Shown here: piece after piece, positions 1-9,156 of the stretch | Layout: each line of letters starts with the position of its first letter | How positions within the stretch are numbered: position 1 is the stretch's first letter | Source of the DNA: Clostridium estertheticum | GTDB taxonomy: Bacteria; Bacillota; Clostridia; Clostridiales; Clostridiaceae | NCBI RefSeq assembly: GCF_026650985.1 | Contig: NZ_CP086239.1 | Location: forward strand, 4,800,501-4,864,500 | DNA: 64,000 nucleotides | Direction: 5' to 3' | Made by a program: the position numbers and the translations under genes | Notes under the pieces: model-generated | Database searches by the model: none | What the model was told of the DNA's origin: nothing | Seen by the model: the letters and a program-made list of their open reading frames with translations, nothing else

Positions 1-1653
1 AACTATGGATTAACAACACTTAACAGAATTATAGGTGATGCGAGTAAAGAAAACATAGCAGTACTATCAGCTAACACTTATAAATCAGATGATTCAAATT
101 ATGTTAAACCTTATATAATGAAGTCATTCACTGTAAATGGTAAAACAACAAAAGTCGCAGTACTAGGGCTTACTACTAAAACTATAGCAAGCTGGGAAGA
201 TCCAGCTCATTATGCAGATCTTCATTTTAATGACTTAGTACTTGAAGCACAAAAATGGGTTCCAATAATAAAAGCAGCTGGGGCAGATGTTGTAATAGCA
301 TCAATTCATAGTGGAATAAAGGGAGCCAGCGATACAATTCCAGAGAATCAAACAGATGCGGTAGCTCAGGAGGTTCCAGGAATTGATGCAATTCTTTGTG
401 GACACACGCATACTGGTAAAACTTATTCATATACAAACCCTGCGGGAAAAGTTGTGCCTGTAGTTGAACCGAAAAATGGGGATGGAATTTTTAGTCAGAT
501 AGATCTTAATATCGACGCTAAGGGTAATTATGTAGGGGTAGATGCATATGATGTTACACTACCGGCTACTACAACAGCTGATCCTGAAATACTTGCAATC
601 GCAAAGCCATACCAAGATGCTACACTTAAATATACAAATACAGTGATAGGAAAATCAACAGCTATATATGAAGGAGAAAAACAATTAACGTTGCCTTCAA
701 CAATAATGGAACTTGTAAATAAAGTGCAAGCAGATGCAGCAGGTACATCGCTTTCAATAGCAGCTCCATTAAGTTTAGCTGCAAAAGTACCAAAGGGCGA
801 TGTTAAAAGGCAAGATATCATGGGAGTTTATGTTTTTGAAAATTTCTTATTTGGATTAAAAATGACTGGCGCACAGCTTAAAGATTGGCTTGAATGGTCA
901 GTAAGATACTATGCACAAGTAGCAAAATCCACTGATCCAATAGTAAAAGACTCAGTGCTTAATATTGCAGATTATAATCTTGACCAATTATATGGAGCAA
1001 CGTATGATATTGATTTAACGCAGCCGGCTTGCACCGTAGATTCAAAAGGAAAAGTAATTACCGGTAACAGAATAAAAAATTTAAAAATTAATGGAGTACT
1101 AGTTAATGACACCGAGGTTTTAAAGGTAGCAGTTAATAATTATAGATATAATGGTGGCGGTGGATTTATGGCAGCTGCTGGATTTACACCTGGAAGTAAA
1201 GCTACAATAGACGCGACTTTCTATGATTCAGCAAAAGTCCTAGGAGATGATGGACAGGTTAGAAACATTATGTTCAAATACGTTCAAGATAAAGGGACGA
1301 TAACACCTACTTTATCAAATAATTGGAAAATATCAAGGACTAAAGTTGATCAAGATGCTTCAACTAATAATATTGCTGTACCAACAGCAATAAAACTAGT
1401 ACCATCAAAAAATAGTATTAGTATTAGCTGGGATAAAGTAACCGGGGCAAATGGGTATGGGGTTTACAGAGCAACATCAAGTGCCGGTCCATACGTCTTA
1501 ATATCAGCGCCAAAAATTACGAAGTATAATAGTACGGGTCTTACTTCAAATAAAAACTATTACTATAGTATAAGATCATATAAGATGGTAAAGGGAGTTA
1601 AAGTAAATAGCCCTTATTCAGATTTAATAAGAGTAAAATCTCTAGCATCCTAA
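1..1653 (+). CDS. 5'-nucleotidase / 2',3'-cyclic phosphodiesterase family, secreted (5' end outside window)
   Basis: The frame is open from base 1, so the start lies upstream of the window. The visible part is the end of the calcineurin-like metallophosphatase domain, with the metal-binding GHTHTGK motif (about 408-428) and an upstream IHSG motif. It is followed by the 5'-nucleotidase C-terminal substrate-binding domain (about residues 200-420 of the visible part; NNYRYNGGGGF is a typical loop). The last ~95 residues form a fibronectin type III-like domain. Known members hydrolyse nucleotides outside the cell to supply phosphate and nucleosides. The signal peptide cannot be seen. The gene ends in a bidirectional terminator facing the DUF4397 gene. 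Confidence 0.88.
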   Translation, partial: NYGLTTLNRIIGDASKENIAVLSANTYKSDDSNYVKPYIMKSFTVNGKTTKVAVLGLTTKTIASWEDPAHYADLHFNDLVLEAQKWVPIIKAAGADVVIASIHSGIKGASDTIPENQTDAVAQEVPGIDAILCGHTHTGKTYSYTNPAGKVVPVVEPKNGDGIFSQIDLNIDAKGNYVGVDAYDVTLPATTTADPEILAIAKPYQDATLKYTNTVIGKSTAIYEGEKQLTLPSTIMELVNKVQADAAGTSLSIAAPLSLAAKVPKGDVKRQDIMGVYVFENFLFGLKMTGAQLKDWLEWSVRYYAQVAKSTDPIVKDSVLNIADYNLDQLYGATYDIDLTQPACTVDSKGKVITGNRIKNLKINGVLVNDTEVLKVAVNNYRYNGGGGFMAAAGFTPGSKATIDATFYDSAKVLGDDGQVRNIMFKYVQDKGTITPTLSNNWKISRTKVDQDASTNNIAVPTAIKLVPSKNSISISWDKVTGANGYGVYRATSSAGPYVLISAPKITKYNSTGLTSNKNYYYSIRSYKMVKGVKVNSPYSDLIRVKSLAS

Positions 1654-1662
1654 TAAAATAGT

Positions 1663-1700
1663 TAAAAAAAATACCAAGCGAATATTCGCTTGGTATTTTT
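1663..1700. terminator. bidirectional terminator
   Basis: A perfect 26-bp palindrome (1671-1696, ATACCAAGCGAA arm) has an A-run before it and a T-run after it. It serves both convergent genes. Confidence 0.85.
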
Positions 1701-1702
1701 AA

Positions 1703-2389
1703 TTAGTCTTCTCTTAAATCTAAATAAGAACTACCATCTAGTGGAATTAAAGCTTGAAGGCCAGGATGACCGTCTGCGAGGCCTATAGCATATACGGTAT
1801 AAAAACGTTGAGATTTTAATCTTACATTTGGGACATATAAAGCAGTAGTTTTGGTACCTGTAGGTCTAGCTTCTAATGTATAGGTTCCAGGTGGAACCTC
1901 TATATAATCAGTAGATTCTTTGTATTTAACGTTCTTAAAAAGAATTTTACCGTCTGGGAGAGTTACATCAACAGCACCTGCATTGGGTGATAAGTGAGCA
2001 AATTTAATATAAGCATTATTAGAAGGATTATTAACTTTAGGTTCTAAAACTAGTAGCACATCAATGTTTGGCAAAGTCCCAATTGCTGCGACTGTATAAA
2101 TCAATTCTTTCGGGATAAAAATATTTTTATTAAGTACAGGCGTGATTTTAGTACCAGCAGGATACAATTTTATATTGTAATCACCGCTCATAACCTCTAC
2201 ATAATCTGTAAAAGTACCATACGTAAGATTTTTGAACTTTAATATATCATTAATATACACATCAACAGCGGGGGATTTAGGGGAAGAATGAAGAACTCTG
2301 ATATAAGAATTCATGGTTGCAACCCTATATAGAGAATTATCTCTATATAAAGAATAAGGATCGTTATAATTTTTTGGACAATAAAACAT
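1703..2389 (-). CDS. DUF4397 protein, two repeats, no signal peptide
   Basis: The 228 residues contain two tandem DUF4397 beta-sandwich repeats, about 28-110 and 122-215. Each has the family pattern IRVLHSSPxxPAVDVYI or IKFAHLSPNAGAVDV, then a DYxEVxxGxY segment and a YTVxAIG strand. The N-terminus (MFYCPKNYNDPYSLYRD) has no hydrophobic signal sequence. This is unlike the secreted proteins around it, so the protein is cytoplasmic, spore-associated or exported by another route. A GGGAG ribosome binding site precedes the ATG. The family has no firm biochemical function. Confidence 0.8.
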   Translation of the reverse strand: MFYCPKNYNDPYSLYRDNSLYRVATMNSYIRVLHSSPKSPAVDVYINDILKFKNLTYGTFTDYVEVMSGDYNIKLYPAGTKITPVLNKNIFIPKELIYTVAAIGTLPNIDVLLVLEPKVNNPSNNAYIKFAHLSPNAGAVDVTLPDGKILFKNVKYKESTDYIEVPPGTYTLEARPTGTKTTALYVPNVRLKSQRFYTVYAIGLADGHPGLQALIPLDGSSYLDLRED

Positions 2390-2694
2390 AAAGGGCTCCC
2401 TTCAAACATTTTTACTATACTAATATATGAAGCAATATCATATAACGTTACTAAATTGTTAAATCATCTCCTTGGCCGCTGAAACAAACACTTAAAGTAA
2501 AATTTCAATCGGTTCTATAATATGTGGGTATTATTTCATGGTTTAACAAAAAAAATTTAAGAAAGTGCAACTATATTACAGGGAGAACCGTTATACAATG
2601 TGGAAAGATTAAAAATACGGCAGAGACAAAATATAAACTTAAGAGTAAGTAAACTTACGAGTGAGTAAGTTTAAGAGTGATGGGAGGCAATCAT
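2390..2694. promoter_or_regulatory. intergenic region between divergent genes
   Basis: It holds the first ECF-like promoter (separate entry) and, just before the ribosome binding site, repeats of AACTTA(A/C)GAGT-type units at about 2637-2675. Nothing else was recognised. Confidence 0.5.
2566..2594 (+). promoter_or_regulatory. ECF-sigma-like promoter, copy 1
   Basis: TGCAAC (2566-2571), 17 nt, CGTTAT (2589-2594). The AAC in the -35 and CGT in the -10 fit the general ECF sigma promoter layout. The same two hexamers with the same 17-nt spacing occur at 3182, 3339, 13215 and 56900. It lies 100 nt before the 119-aa shared-domain gene. Confidence 0.7.
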
Positions 2695-3054
2695 ATGAAT
2701 AATAAAATTACAAGTTCAGTTGACACTGATTTAATGATGGCGAAAGCTACAACATTGGCAACGGTTGATGAATTGCCAAATGGTACAGTTGTAATAGGAA
2801 ACAAGGCTTTTGATTTAGTTTATGCTAATGATGCAGTCAATGAGGAAGAAATTTCAAAAACGATAGTAGCAGGCGGAGCAGTTTATGTTAAAGATTATGA
2901 TGGGAATTGGATAGAAAATGTTACAGGAGATATTATCGACGTGAGTGTTATACCAGCCGTACTTTACAAGAACGATGATAAGGTAATTAATTTTGAAAAG
3001 GCAAATAAAAATCAAAATGAAGTATCTAAAGAAGAAGTAGAAAATAAGTTGTAA
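2695..3054 (+). CDS. shared-domain protein with degenerate signal peptide (119 aa)
   Basis: The ATG at 2695 is chosen because GGGAGG lies 8-10 nt upstream; an in-frame ATG at 2677 has no such site. Residues ~29-93 are the shared domain (GTVVIGNKAFDLVYAND, then VYVKDYDGNWIENVTG, then IPAVLYKN), followed by a short acidic/Lys/Glu-rich tail. The first 25 residues align with the signal peptide of the 5174 protein (MNKKITSTALAALMIAG), but here they read MNNKITSSVDTDLMMAK. The charged SVDTD replaces the hydrophobic core, so export by Sec looks unlikely. It keeps its own ECF-like promoter. It may be a cytoplasmic variant, a decaying paralogue, or a solo domain used as a competitor or adaptor. Function is unknown. 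Confidence 0.75.
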   Translation: MNNKITSSVDTDLMMAKATTLATVDELPNGTVVIGNKAFDLVYANDAVNEEEISKTIVAGGAVYVKDYDGNWIENVTGDIIDVSVIPAVLYKNDDKVINFEKANKNQNEVSKEEVENKL

Positions 3055-3181
3055 TAAATCATGAATACTATAATAAACATATAAAAGTGGTTATATCAAG
3101 TAAAGTAGCTATATTTAATAAAGTATATGTCCTAGTTTATATGTTTAAGTTTTGTATAATATTAAAAAGAATTTTGAAAAG

Positions 3182-3210
3182 TGCAACTAAAGTAGAGGGA
3201 CAAGCGTTAT
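3182..3210 (+). promoter_or_regulatory. ECF-sigma-like promoter, copy 2
   Basis: TGCAAC (3182-3187), N17, CGTTAT (3205-3210), then ATAAGTG. It is the first of two tandem copies in the leader of the 3786 gene. Confidence 0.7.
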
Positions 3211-3338
3211 ATAAGTGAAAAGAATGTAAAACGTAAAAAGTTATCAATCAATGTAAATTATAAGTGAGTAATTTATACGAAATATTTACAAGTAGTTTAT
3301 TTATAAAATTTAAAGAATGTAAAATAATTCTTAAAACT

Positions 3339-3367
3339 TGCAACTAAAATATAACCATAAACGTTAT
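3339..3367 (+). promoter_or_regulatory. ECF-sigma-like promoter, copy 3
   Basis: TGCAAC (3339-3344), N17, CGTTAT (3362-3367), then ATAAGTG. It is the second tandem copy before the 3786 gene, 157 nt downstream of copy 2. Confidence 0.7.
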
Positions 3368-3785
3368 ATAAGTGTAAGCAATGAAGATACATGAATAACA
3401 TGAAAATTTATGTAATGTGTGAAGAATAAAGTAAAGATGTTAAATTTCATTTAACATATTGAGATTTAACCAAAAGTGTTATATAATATAAATATCGTAA
3501 ATTTTGTGTAAATAGTTTCAAATTATCAGAATATTATACTGTATTCGATGTTTTGATAAGAAATTAGAAATTCAAGAAACTGATTACATGCAAGTTAAAT
3601 TCTTTAATTATTATGTTACTTTAAAACAAATTTAGTTCGTTTTGTAGTAACAAAAAAAATAGCTCCTTAGGGGGTGTAGTTAAAGAAGAACAAATTGTAT
3701 TCTTTATAAAAAGACTACAATAATAATTAGGTTTTTATTTTCAAAATTATAAAAACATATAACAATATGGGAGGGGACAAAATAC
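3368..3785 (+). promoter_or_regulatory. long untranslated leader of the surface-protein gene
   Basis: About 415 nt separate the nearer ECF-like promoter from the ATG at 3786, with no convincing ORF. A second -10-like element (TTATATAAT near 3480-3488) may be a housekeeping promoter. Long leaders are common on very abundant S-layer-type mRNAs, where they stabilise the message. No riboswitch class was recognised. A strong GGGAGGGG ribosome binding site ends the leader. Confidence 0.45.
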
Positions 3786-5084
3786 ATGATAAAGATTAAA
3801 AAAATACTAAGTATGTCTTTAGTAGCATTATTTGTAACAGTTGGATCTTTAACAAATGTTACAGCAAACGCAGCAACAGTAGCAACACCAACAATTAACT
3901 ACGCAGGTATAGAACATTCACCACTAGTGGTTGGGGACACTGAAACATTTACAGTAACTGCTGCAAAATTTTCAGGAGATGTTCAATACAGAGCATTTAT
4001 TGGAAACGAAGCTGGTAAATGGACTGAGCTAACAACTGGATACACAGCTGCAGTAAGTTCTAAAACACCTTATGTGTTACCAGCATCAAAAGCATTAACA
4101 TTAGGAAAATATAAAGTTTCAATATGGGTTAAAACAGCAGGAAAAACTGGAGTTAAATCAAATTCAACTGGTAACTTTGATAGTTATTATGTTGCAGGAC
4201 TTAATTGCGTAAGCAAAGATGATAACAACAGAGTATATACAAATGGAGTAGCAGACGTTGCAGTTACTGGCTTAACAGCTAAATTCAACGGAATAAGCCA
4301 AATAGGCGGAATCGCTGGACCATACCTTTATCAATTATTCGCAATGGATACAGCAACAGGAACATGGTTAAACGGACCAGCAGATTACTCTGCAACTCCT
4401 TCAATGACATTTAAAACACCAGGAACTTATATGCTTGTTGCACATGTTAACACAGCAAAATCAACAACATGGGCTAAAAAAGGATATGAAGGCTGGAAAA
4501 CAGTAATGGTAAAAGTAACAAATTCATCAACAACAATATTTGATACTACAGTTAAAGCAGCAAACTTTGGATCAGTAGGAAACGTAACTATGACAGCTGA
4601 TGGTCTTAAAGCTTTCCCAAAAGCTACACAATATCAAATAGTTACTGGAACAAGCAACTTAACAGCTAAATCACCAGTAGGAACATCTACAACAATCTTC
4701 CCAGCTAAAGTTGCAGGAGATGCAGTAACAGTTAAATTATTTGATGCAAGTAACAATGAACTTAAATCAATTGATGTAAAATTAGGACAATCTGGAACAA
4801 TCGATGTTGCTCCAGTAGTAGTAGTACCAGGAACAGCAACAATTGCAGCTACAGTAAAAGCAGCTTCATTTGGATCAGTAATAACTGCTACTTCAAGTCA
4901 AGCAGGAGCAACTCAATACCAAGTATTTAATGGTGAGAGTAAATTATCAGCAGTAGCTAATTTAGGAGTATCTACAACATTATTCCCAGCTAAAGCAGTT
5001 GGAGATACAGTTACAATTAAATTAACAAATGCAGCTGGAACAGTAGTTGGAACAAGTGATGTAGTTTTAACAGCAGCAAAATAA
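3786..5084 (+). CDS. abundant-type secreted protein with two C-terminal FGSV/FPAK repeats
   Basis: The 432-aa protein has a clear signal peptide (MIKIKKILSMSLVALF...NVTANA, cleavage after residue ~29). Residues ~35-245 hold two beta-rich domains resembling Y_Y_Y/triple-tyrosine-type modules (YKVSIWVKTAG, then YQLFAMD and YMLVAHVNTAK). Residues ~255-340 and ~355-432 are two copies of a repeat: VKAAxFGSV, QYQ(I/V), STTxFPAK, GDxVTxKL. The same repeat forms almost the whole mature 37629 protein. There are no cysteines apart from one (GLNC) and no SLH, CWB2 or LPXTG anchor. Strongly biased codons and a long double-promoter leader suggest very high expression, as for an S-layer or matrix protein. 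Function is inferred only. Confidence 0.75.
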   Translation: MIKIKKILSMSLVALFVTVGSLTNVTANAATVATPTINYAGIEHSPLVVGDTETFTVTAAKFSGDVQYRAFIGNEAGKWTELTTGYTAAVSSKTPYVLPASKALTLGKYKVSIWVKTAGKTGVKSNSTGNFDSYYVAGLNCVSKDDNNRVYTNGVADVAVTGLTAKFNGISQIGGIAGPYLYQLFAMDTATGTWLNGPADYSATPSMTFKTPGTYMLVAHVNTAKSTTWAKKGYEGWKTVMVKVTNSSTTIFDTTVKAANFGSVGNVTMTADGLKAFPKATQYQIVTGTSNLTAKSPVGTSTTIFPAKVAGDAVTVKLFDASNNELKSIDVKLGQSGTIDVAPVVVVPGTATIAATVKAASFGSVITATSSQAGATQYQVFNGESKLSAVANLGVSTTLFPAKAVGDTVTIKLTNAAGTVVGTSDVVLTAAK

Positions 5085-5102
5085 TAACTTTCTAAATGAA
5101 TT

Positions 5103-5130
5103 AACCCTTAATTATAACTAATTAAGGGTT
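5103..5130 (+). promoter_or_regulatory. perfect 12-bp hairpin between two surface-protein genes, no T-run
   Basis: AACCCTTAATTA, loop TAAC, TAATTAAGGGTT. No T-run follows, so it is not a standard intrinsic terminator. It could be a processing or stability hairpin letting the upstream gene accumulate more mRNA than the 5174 gene, which has no evident promoter of its own. Confidence 0.55.
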
Positions 5131-5173
5131 GCCAATAAAAAAATAAACTAAAATTAATCGGAGGTATATTTAT

Positions 5174-8100
5174 ATGAACAAGAAAATTACAAGCACAGCT
5201 CTTGCTGCCTTAATGATAGCAGGATCAACATCTTTCTCAGCATTCGCAGCAATGGCTGATGGTACAGTGGTAATAGGAACTAAAGCTTATGACTTAACTT
5301 ATGCTAATGACCCAGCTAATGCAACAGAAATCGCTGCAGCAGTAGTTGCAGGTGGAACAGTTTATGTTAAAGATTTCAATGGTAATTGGGTAGACAATGT
5401 TACAGGCGCAGCAGTAAATGCAAGCGTTATACCAGCAGTAACTTATACAAATTCTACAGGAACAACTCAAATTGGTGCTGGAGATGCAACTGTTACAGCA
5501 GCTACATCAGTAACAACAGCAGCTATTAACGCTAAAAGTATAAAAGCAACATTTAATGGTACAATAGCTGATACATCAAAAGTTGTATTTACAGTTAAAA
5601 GAGGAACAGCTGTAGTGTCAACTGTAACAGCTGGTTGGAATACTGCTAAAACAGAAGCTACATTAACTAATGTATCAAATTTACCAGTAGGAGATTATAC
5701 AGTTAACGTAGTTAATGACGGAAAAGATTTCGGAACATCAACTATAACTGTAGCTGCACAAAAAATTGCTAAAATTGAAATAACTTCAACTAGATTAGGA
5801 CTTAGTAATATATCAAACTCTACTAAGACACAGACTGGATTTGCAACTTACAAAGTATTTGATCAATATGGAAATGACATTACAACATCTTCTCTTGCTA
5901 ATGGATTGTCATACCAATGTGGAATAGGCGCTATAGAAGGAAAAGATGGTGTAATCAAAATAACACCAAGCGGAAACATAAACATTTTACAACTTAATTC
6001 AGTTGTAATAAGTGCTTATGATACATCTACTGGAGTTAATGCAAATGCTACATTAAGTATAACTTCACAAGTTGGTACATTAAATGACATTAATATTTCA
6101 GGAATAACAAATGCTGATGGTAAGGAATTAACTTCACAAGATACTTCAAGTTTATTCTATCTTACTTATACTGCAACTGATATGAGTGGTAATCCTACAA
6201 CAGATTACGACATGGTAAAAAATGGTTTGATATTAAATGATCAAGATGAATTAACTGGAACAAACGCATATATAACAACTAAAGTTGTACATGATCCAAG
6301 TGATTCAAAGAAAGCAGCTATTCAAGTTCAAGTTAAGAGTGCAACAGATGCTCTTTCTGTAGATATGCCAATAGTACTTACTGCTATGACTTATTCAGGA
6401 AAATCATCAGTATTGACAGTAACATTAAAGAGAGAAGCAAAAGTAAATTCAATTCAATTACAAACTCCTTCTGAGAATATAGCTGTTGGAGAAGATAAAA
6501 TAATTCCATTTGTAGCAGTAGATCAAAATGGAAAAGTATTAACAAAATATTCAGATGTAGTTACAAGTGATGTTTCTGTTTCAGGTGCATTCTTCGCTAG
6601 AGATGCTGATGGAAATGCTGTATTAAGAGCTGGAGACCAAACTGGAACAACAGGTAGAGGAACTGGATATTCAACTGATGGACAAAGAACAATAACAGCT
6701 TCAGTATCATCAGCTTCAGGTAAATATAGCACTATAACTATAAATGTTCAGAAAAAAGTTATGGCTGATACATTATCTTTAGATACTTCAGCTTACAAGA
6801 CTATTATGCAAGAAAAACAAGGTACTGATGCAGCAATTCAACGTATTGATTTTGGATGGGATAAAGGCGGACTTGCTGTTAAAGATCAATATGATAGAGT
6901 TATTGATATGACTACAGGTACTGATAGTAGTAATTCAATAAGCCAATACTATGTTAAAGCAGTATCTTCTTCAGATTCAGTAGTTGTTTCTTACCAAGAT
7001 AAAGACAAAAATACTATGAGTACTGATAAAATAGGTACAGGAAATACACGTATCGCACTTTCAGCAGGAACAGCAGGATCTGCAACAGTTACATTTGAAT
7101 TGTATAACACAGATCCTAAGAAATCAGATGGTACTGCAAGAACAGCTGCAGATATAGCTTCTCCAGTTGATACTCAATCACAAACATTCACAGTATTAGC
7201 TAATAAAGATATCAAAGATTATACAATGGATGCAGTAACTCAGACTATATATGCTGATGTTGATCATGTATCTAAAATAGCTACTGATAGACAAATAGAT
7301 TATAAAGCTAACCCAAAAGTTTATGGTACAACTGCAAGTGGAGCAAAAGTAGTATTAGCAGGTAAGCCAATAACTTCTGCAACTGTTGATAGTAAAGACT
7401 TTGTACTTGCAAAAGGACCTTTAACACAAGGTGGAACTTGCGCTTATGATGATATTAAAGTAGTTGGATTAGACTTTGCAGATTCTACAAAGACAGGATC
7501 AAGTACTAGATTAACAGTAACTATTTTAGGTGCTGATGGAGATTATTATACAAAATTTGCAGATATCAAATCTTCAACAGTAGACCCAGTAGCTTCTTCA
7601 ATATATGCTTCTGTATCTACAGAGGTAAAGGGTATTTCAAAAGATAATGATACTATAACTCTTACTGAGTCTGCTGGTAATACTTATGCAGATATGTTAG
7701 GAAATTCTTTATCACAATATCTTTCAAATGGTAAGGAAGCGTCTACACAAAACATTTATATCGGAGCTAAGGATCAATATGGTCAAGATAGTATGGCATT
7801 GTCAAGTTTCTTAGTAGTTGATAGTAAATCTAGTCTTGCAAATGGATCAACAATTAAGGTTGCTACTGATGGAGCAATAACGGGTACAGCAGTAAGTGGT
7901 GATTATATTACAGTTACTGGTACTGCATCAAACGGAGCAATGAAGACAATTAAGATTATTTTCGGAACTAGCACTGTTAGTAATTCAACAGTAACTACAG
8001 CAGTAGCAGCAATAAATGCTGGAACTCCAACACTTGCAAACTATTCAGATGCAGGAGTAACAGGAGTAACTTCTTCAAACTTGGCAGCAATTAATGTAGC

Positions 8101-8827
8101 AATAGCAGCAGATAGAGTTAATGGATTATTAACAATTACTCAAATCAAAGCTGACGTAGCTAAAATTGTTGGAGCACCAACAGTAGTAACAGCATTAGCA
8201 ACATTAAACGATTCTACTACTACAGCTACTATGAGAGCTGCAATAGAAGATGCAAAACTTGGTTTAGACTTAACTGTTTACAATAAATTAAATTCTTTAA
8301 ACAAGAATGCAGTTGCAGCTAAATTAATAACTGCGTTGGGAAAATTAAATTCAGGATTTACAAGTGCAACAGCTGTACAAACTGAAATAAATGGTACACA
8401 AGAAATGATAGATGTAGCTAAAACAATTATAGACACACCAGAAGTAGTAGCAACTAAAGAATTTGCTACTAACCTAACTAAAATTAATAATGCATTACTT
8501 GGTGGTACTATAGATAATACTAATAAAACACTTACATTAAGTGATTCTGGTGCAATATCTGGAACTGGTATATTTGCAAATCTTGAGACAGCTAATGTAA
8601 CTGGTATTAAATTTGGTGATGGTACATTAATTCCTATTATTAATGCAGCACCAGCAGTTGGCGCTACTCCAGCAGTAGTAGACAATTATGCTACAGTAAA
8701 AGCAGCAGTTATTAAATACTTCTCAGATAATGGTATAAAAACTGGAACAAAAGTAGATCTTACTGTAAAAGGCACTAACGGTACATCAGTAGTTCTTTCA
8801 TATAGTTTAGTTAATGCAATAAAATAG
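5174..8827 (+). CDS. large surface protein, N-terminal shared domain plus Ig-like repeats
   Basis: The 1217-aa protein starts at an ATG behind GGAGGT. The signal peptide ends at SFSAFA (residue ~25). Residues ~28-93 are the shared domain (GTVVIGTKAYDLTYAND, VYVKDFNGNWVDNVTG, IPAVTYTN). The rest is a long series of bacterial Ig-like/invasin-like beta domains, recognisable from repeated DQYGxxI/DQNGKV motifs near residues 233, 454, 575 and 868. A low-complexity Ala/Thr helical stretch lies near residues 940-1080. The Ig block after the shared domain (ITSTRLGLS, DQYGNDIT) is clearly paralogous to the C-terminus of the 36186 protein. It contains few cysteines and no sortase or SLH anchor. Likely an S-layer-like or adhesive surface protein. 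Confidence 0.8.
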   Translation: MNKKITSTALAALMIAGSTSFSAFAAMADGTVVIGTKAYDLTYANDPANATEIAAAVVAGGTVYVKDFNGNWVDNVTGAAVNASVIPAVTYTNSTGTTQIGAGDATVTAATSVTTAAINAKSIKATFNGTIADTSKVVFTVKRGTAVVSTVTAGWNTAKTEATLTNVSNLPVGDYTVNVVNDGKDFGTSTITVAAQKIAKIEITSTRLGLSNISNSTKTQTGFATYKVFDQYGNDITTSSLANGLSYQCGIGAIEGKDGVIKITPSGNINILQLNSVVISAYDTSTGVNANATLSITSQVGTLNDINISGITNADGKELTSQDTSSLFYLTYTATDMSGNPTTDYDMVKNGLILNDQDELTGTNAYITTKVVHDPSDSKKAAIQVQVKSATDALSVDMPIVLTAMTYSGKSSVLTVTLKREAKVNSIQLQTPSENIAVGEDKIIPFVAVDQNGKVLTKYSDVVTSDVSVSGAFFARDADGNAVLRAGDQTGTTGRGTGYSTDGQRTITASVSSASGKYSTITINVQKKVMADTLSLDTSAYKTIMQEKQGTDAAIQRIDFGWDKGGLAVKDQYDRVIDMTTGTDSSNSISQYYVKAVSSSDSVVVSYQDKDKNTMSTDKIGTGNTRIALSAGTAGSATVTFELYNTDPKKSDGTARTAADIASPVDTQSQTFTVLANKDIKDYTMDAVTQTIYADVDHVSKIATDRQIDYKANPKVYGTTASGAKVVLAGKPITSATVDSKDFVLAKGPLTQGGTCAYDDIKVVGLDFADSTKTGSSTRLTVTILGADGDYYTKFADIKSSTVDPVASSIYASVSTEVKGISKDNDTITLTESAGNTYADMLGNSLSQYLSNGKEASTQNIYIGAKDQYGQDSMALSSFLVVDSKSSLANGSTIKVATDGAITGTAVSGDYITVTGTASNGAMKTIKIIFGTSTVSNSTVTTAVAAINAGTPTLANYSDAGVTGVTSSNLAAINVAIAADRVNGLLTITQIKADVAKIVGAPTVVTALATLNDSTTTATMRAAIEDAKLGLDLTVYNKLNSLNKNAVAAKLITALGKLNSGFTSATAVQTEINGTQEMIDVAKTIIDTPEVVATKEFATNLTKINNALLGGTIDNTNKTLTLSDSGAISGTGIFANLETANVTGIKFGDGTLIPIINAAPAVGATPAVVDNYATVKAAVIKYFSDNGIKTGTKVDLTVKGTNGTSVVLSYSLVNAIK

Positions 8828-8866
8828 TCTAAACTCAGAACTATGAACAAATAGTAATTTATAAGG

Positions 8867-8902
8867 AGAGAAGAACAGTTGTGAATCTGTTCTTCTCTTT
8901 TT
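8867..8902 (+). terminator. intrinsic terminator after the 5174 gene
   Basis: Stem AGAGAAGAACAG / CTGTTCTTCTCT (8867-8898) followed by Ts. Confidence 0.85.
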
Positions 8903-8993
8903 AAAAAATGAACAAAGCAAATTATACTAGCATATCTTAAAGTCATAAAATAGTCAGGTCACACACTGAATGAAAATATAATAATCAAATCAT

Positions 8994-9025
8994 AAAAAGA
9001 GTATCCTTAGTGGTACTCTTTTTTC
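8994..9025. terminator. second hairpin with flanking A and T runs
   Basis: AAAAAGAGTA / TACTCTTTTT around a 10-nt loop. It is either a back-up terminator for the 5174 gene or the remains of one from a lost gene. The rest of the 8828-9156 gap is AT-rich with only the promoter below. Confidence 0.6.
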
Positions 9026-9091
9026 AGTTCACTGTACTAATACTAAATAACATAAAAATGAATCAATGGACATATTTATAAGAATTAGCAG

Positions 9092-9120
9092 TTGATAATG
9101 TTAAAAATTTCAAGTAAAAT
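9092..9120 (+). promoter_or_regulatory. SigA-like promoter for the 9157 gene
   Basis: TTGATA (9092-9097), 17 nt, TAAAAT (9115-9120). Unlike three other shared-domain transcription units, no TGCAAC-N17-CGTTAT is present here. Confidence 0.5.
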
Positions 9121-9156
9121 GGAGATAGAAATTAGATTCATTAGGGGGAATTATGA

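Noticed and set aside
8278-8685. 135-aa minus-strand reading frame inside the large surface-protein gene
   Set aside because: It is antisense to a strongly coding gene, has no ribosome binding site, and its hydrophobic make-up is the mirror of Thr/Ala/Val codons.
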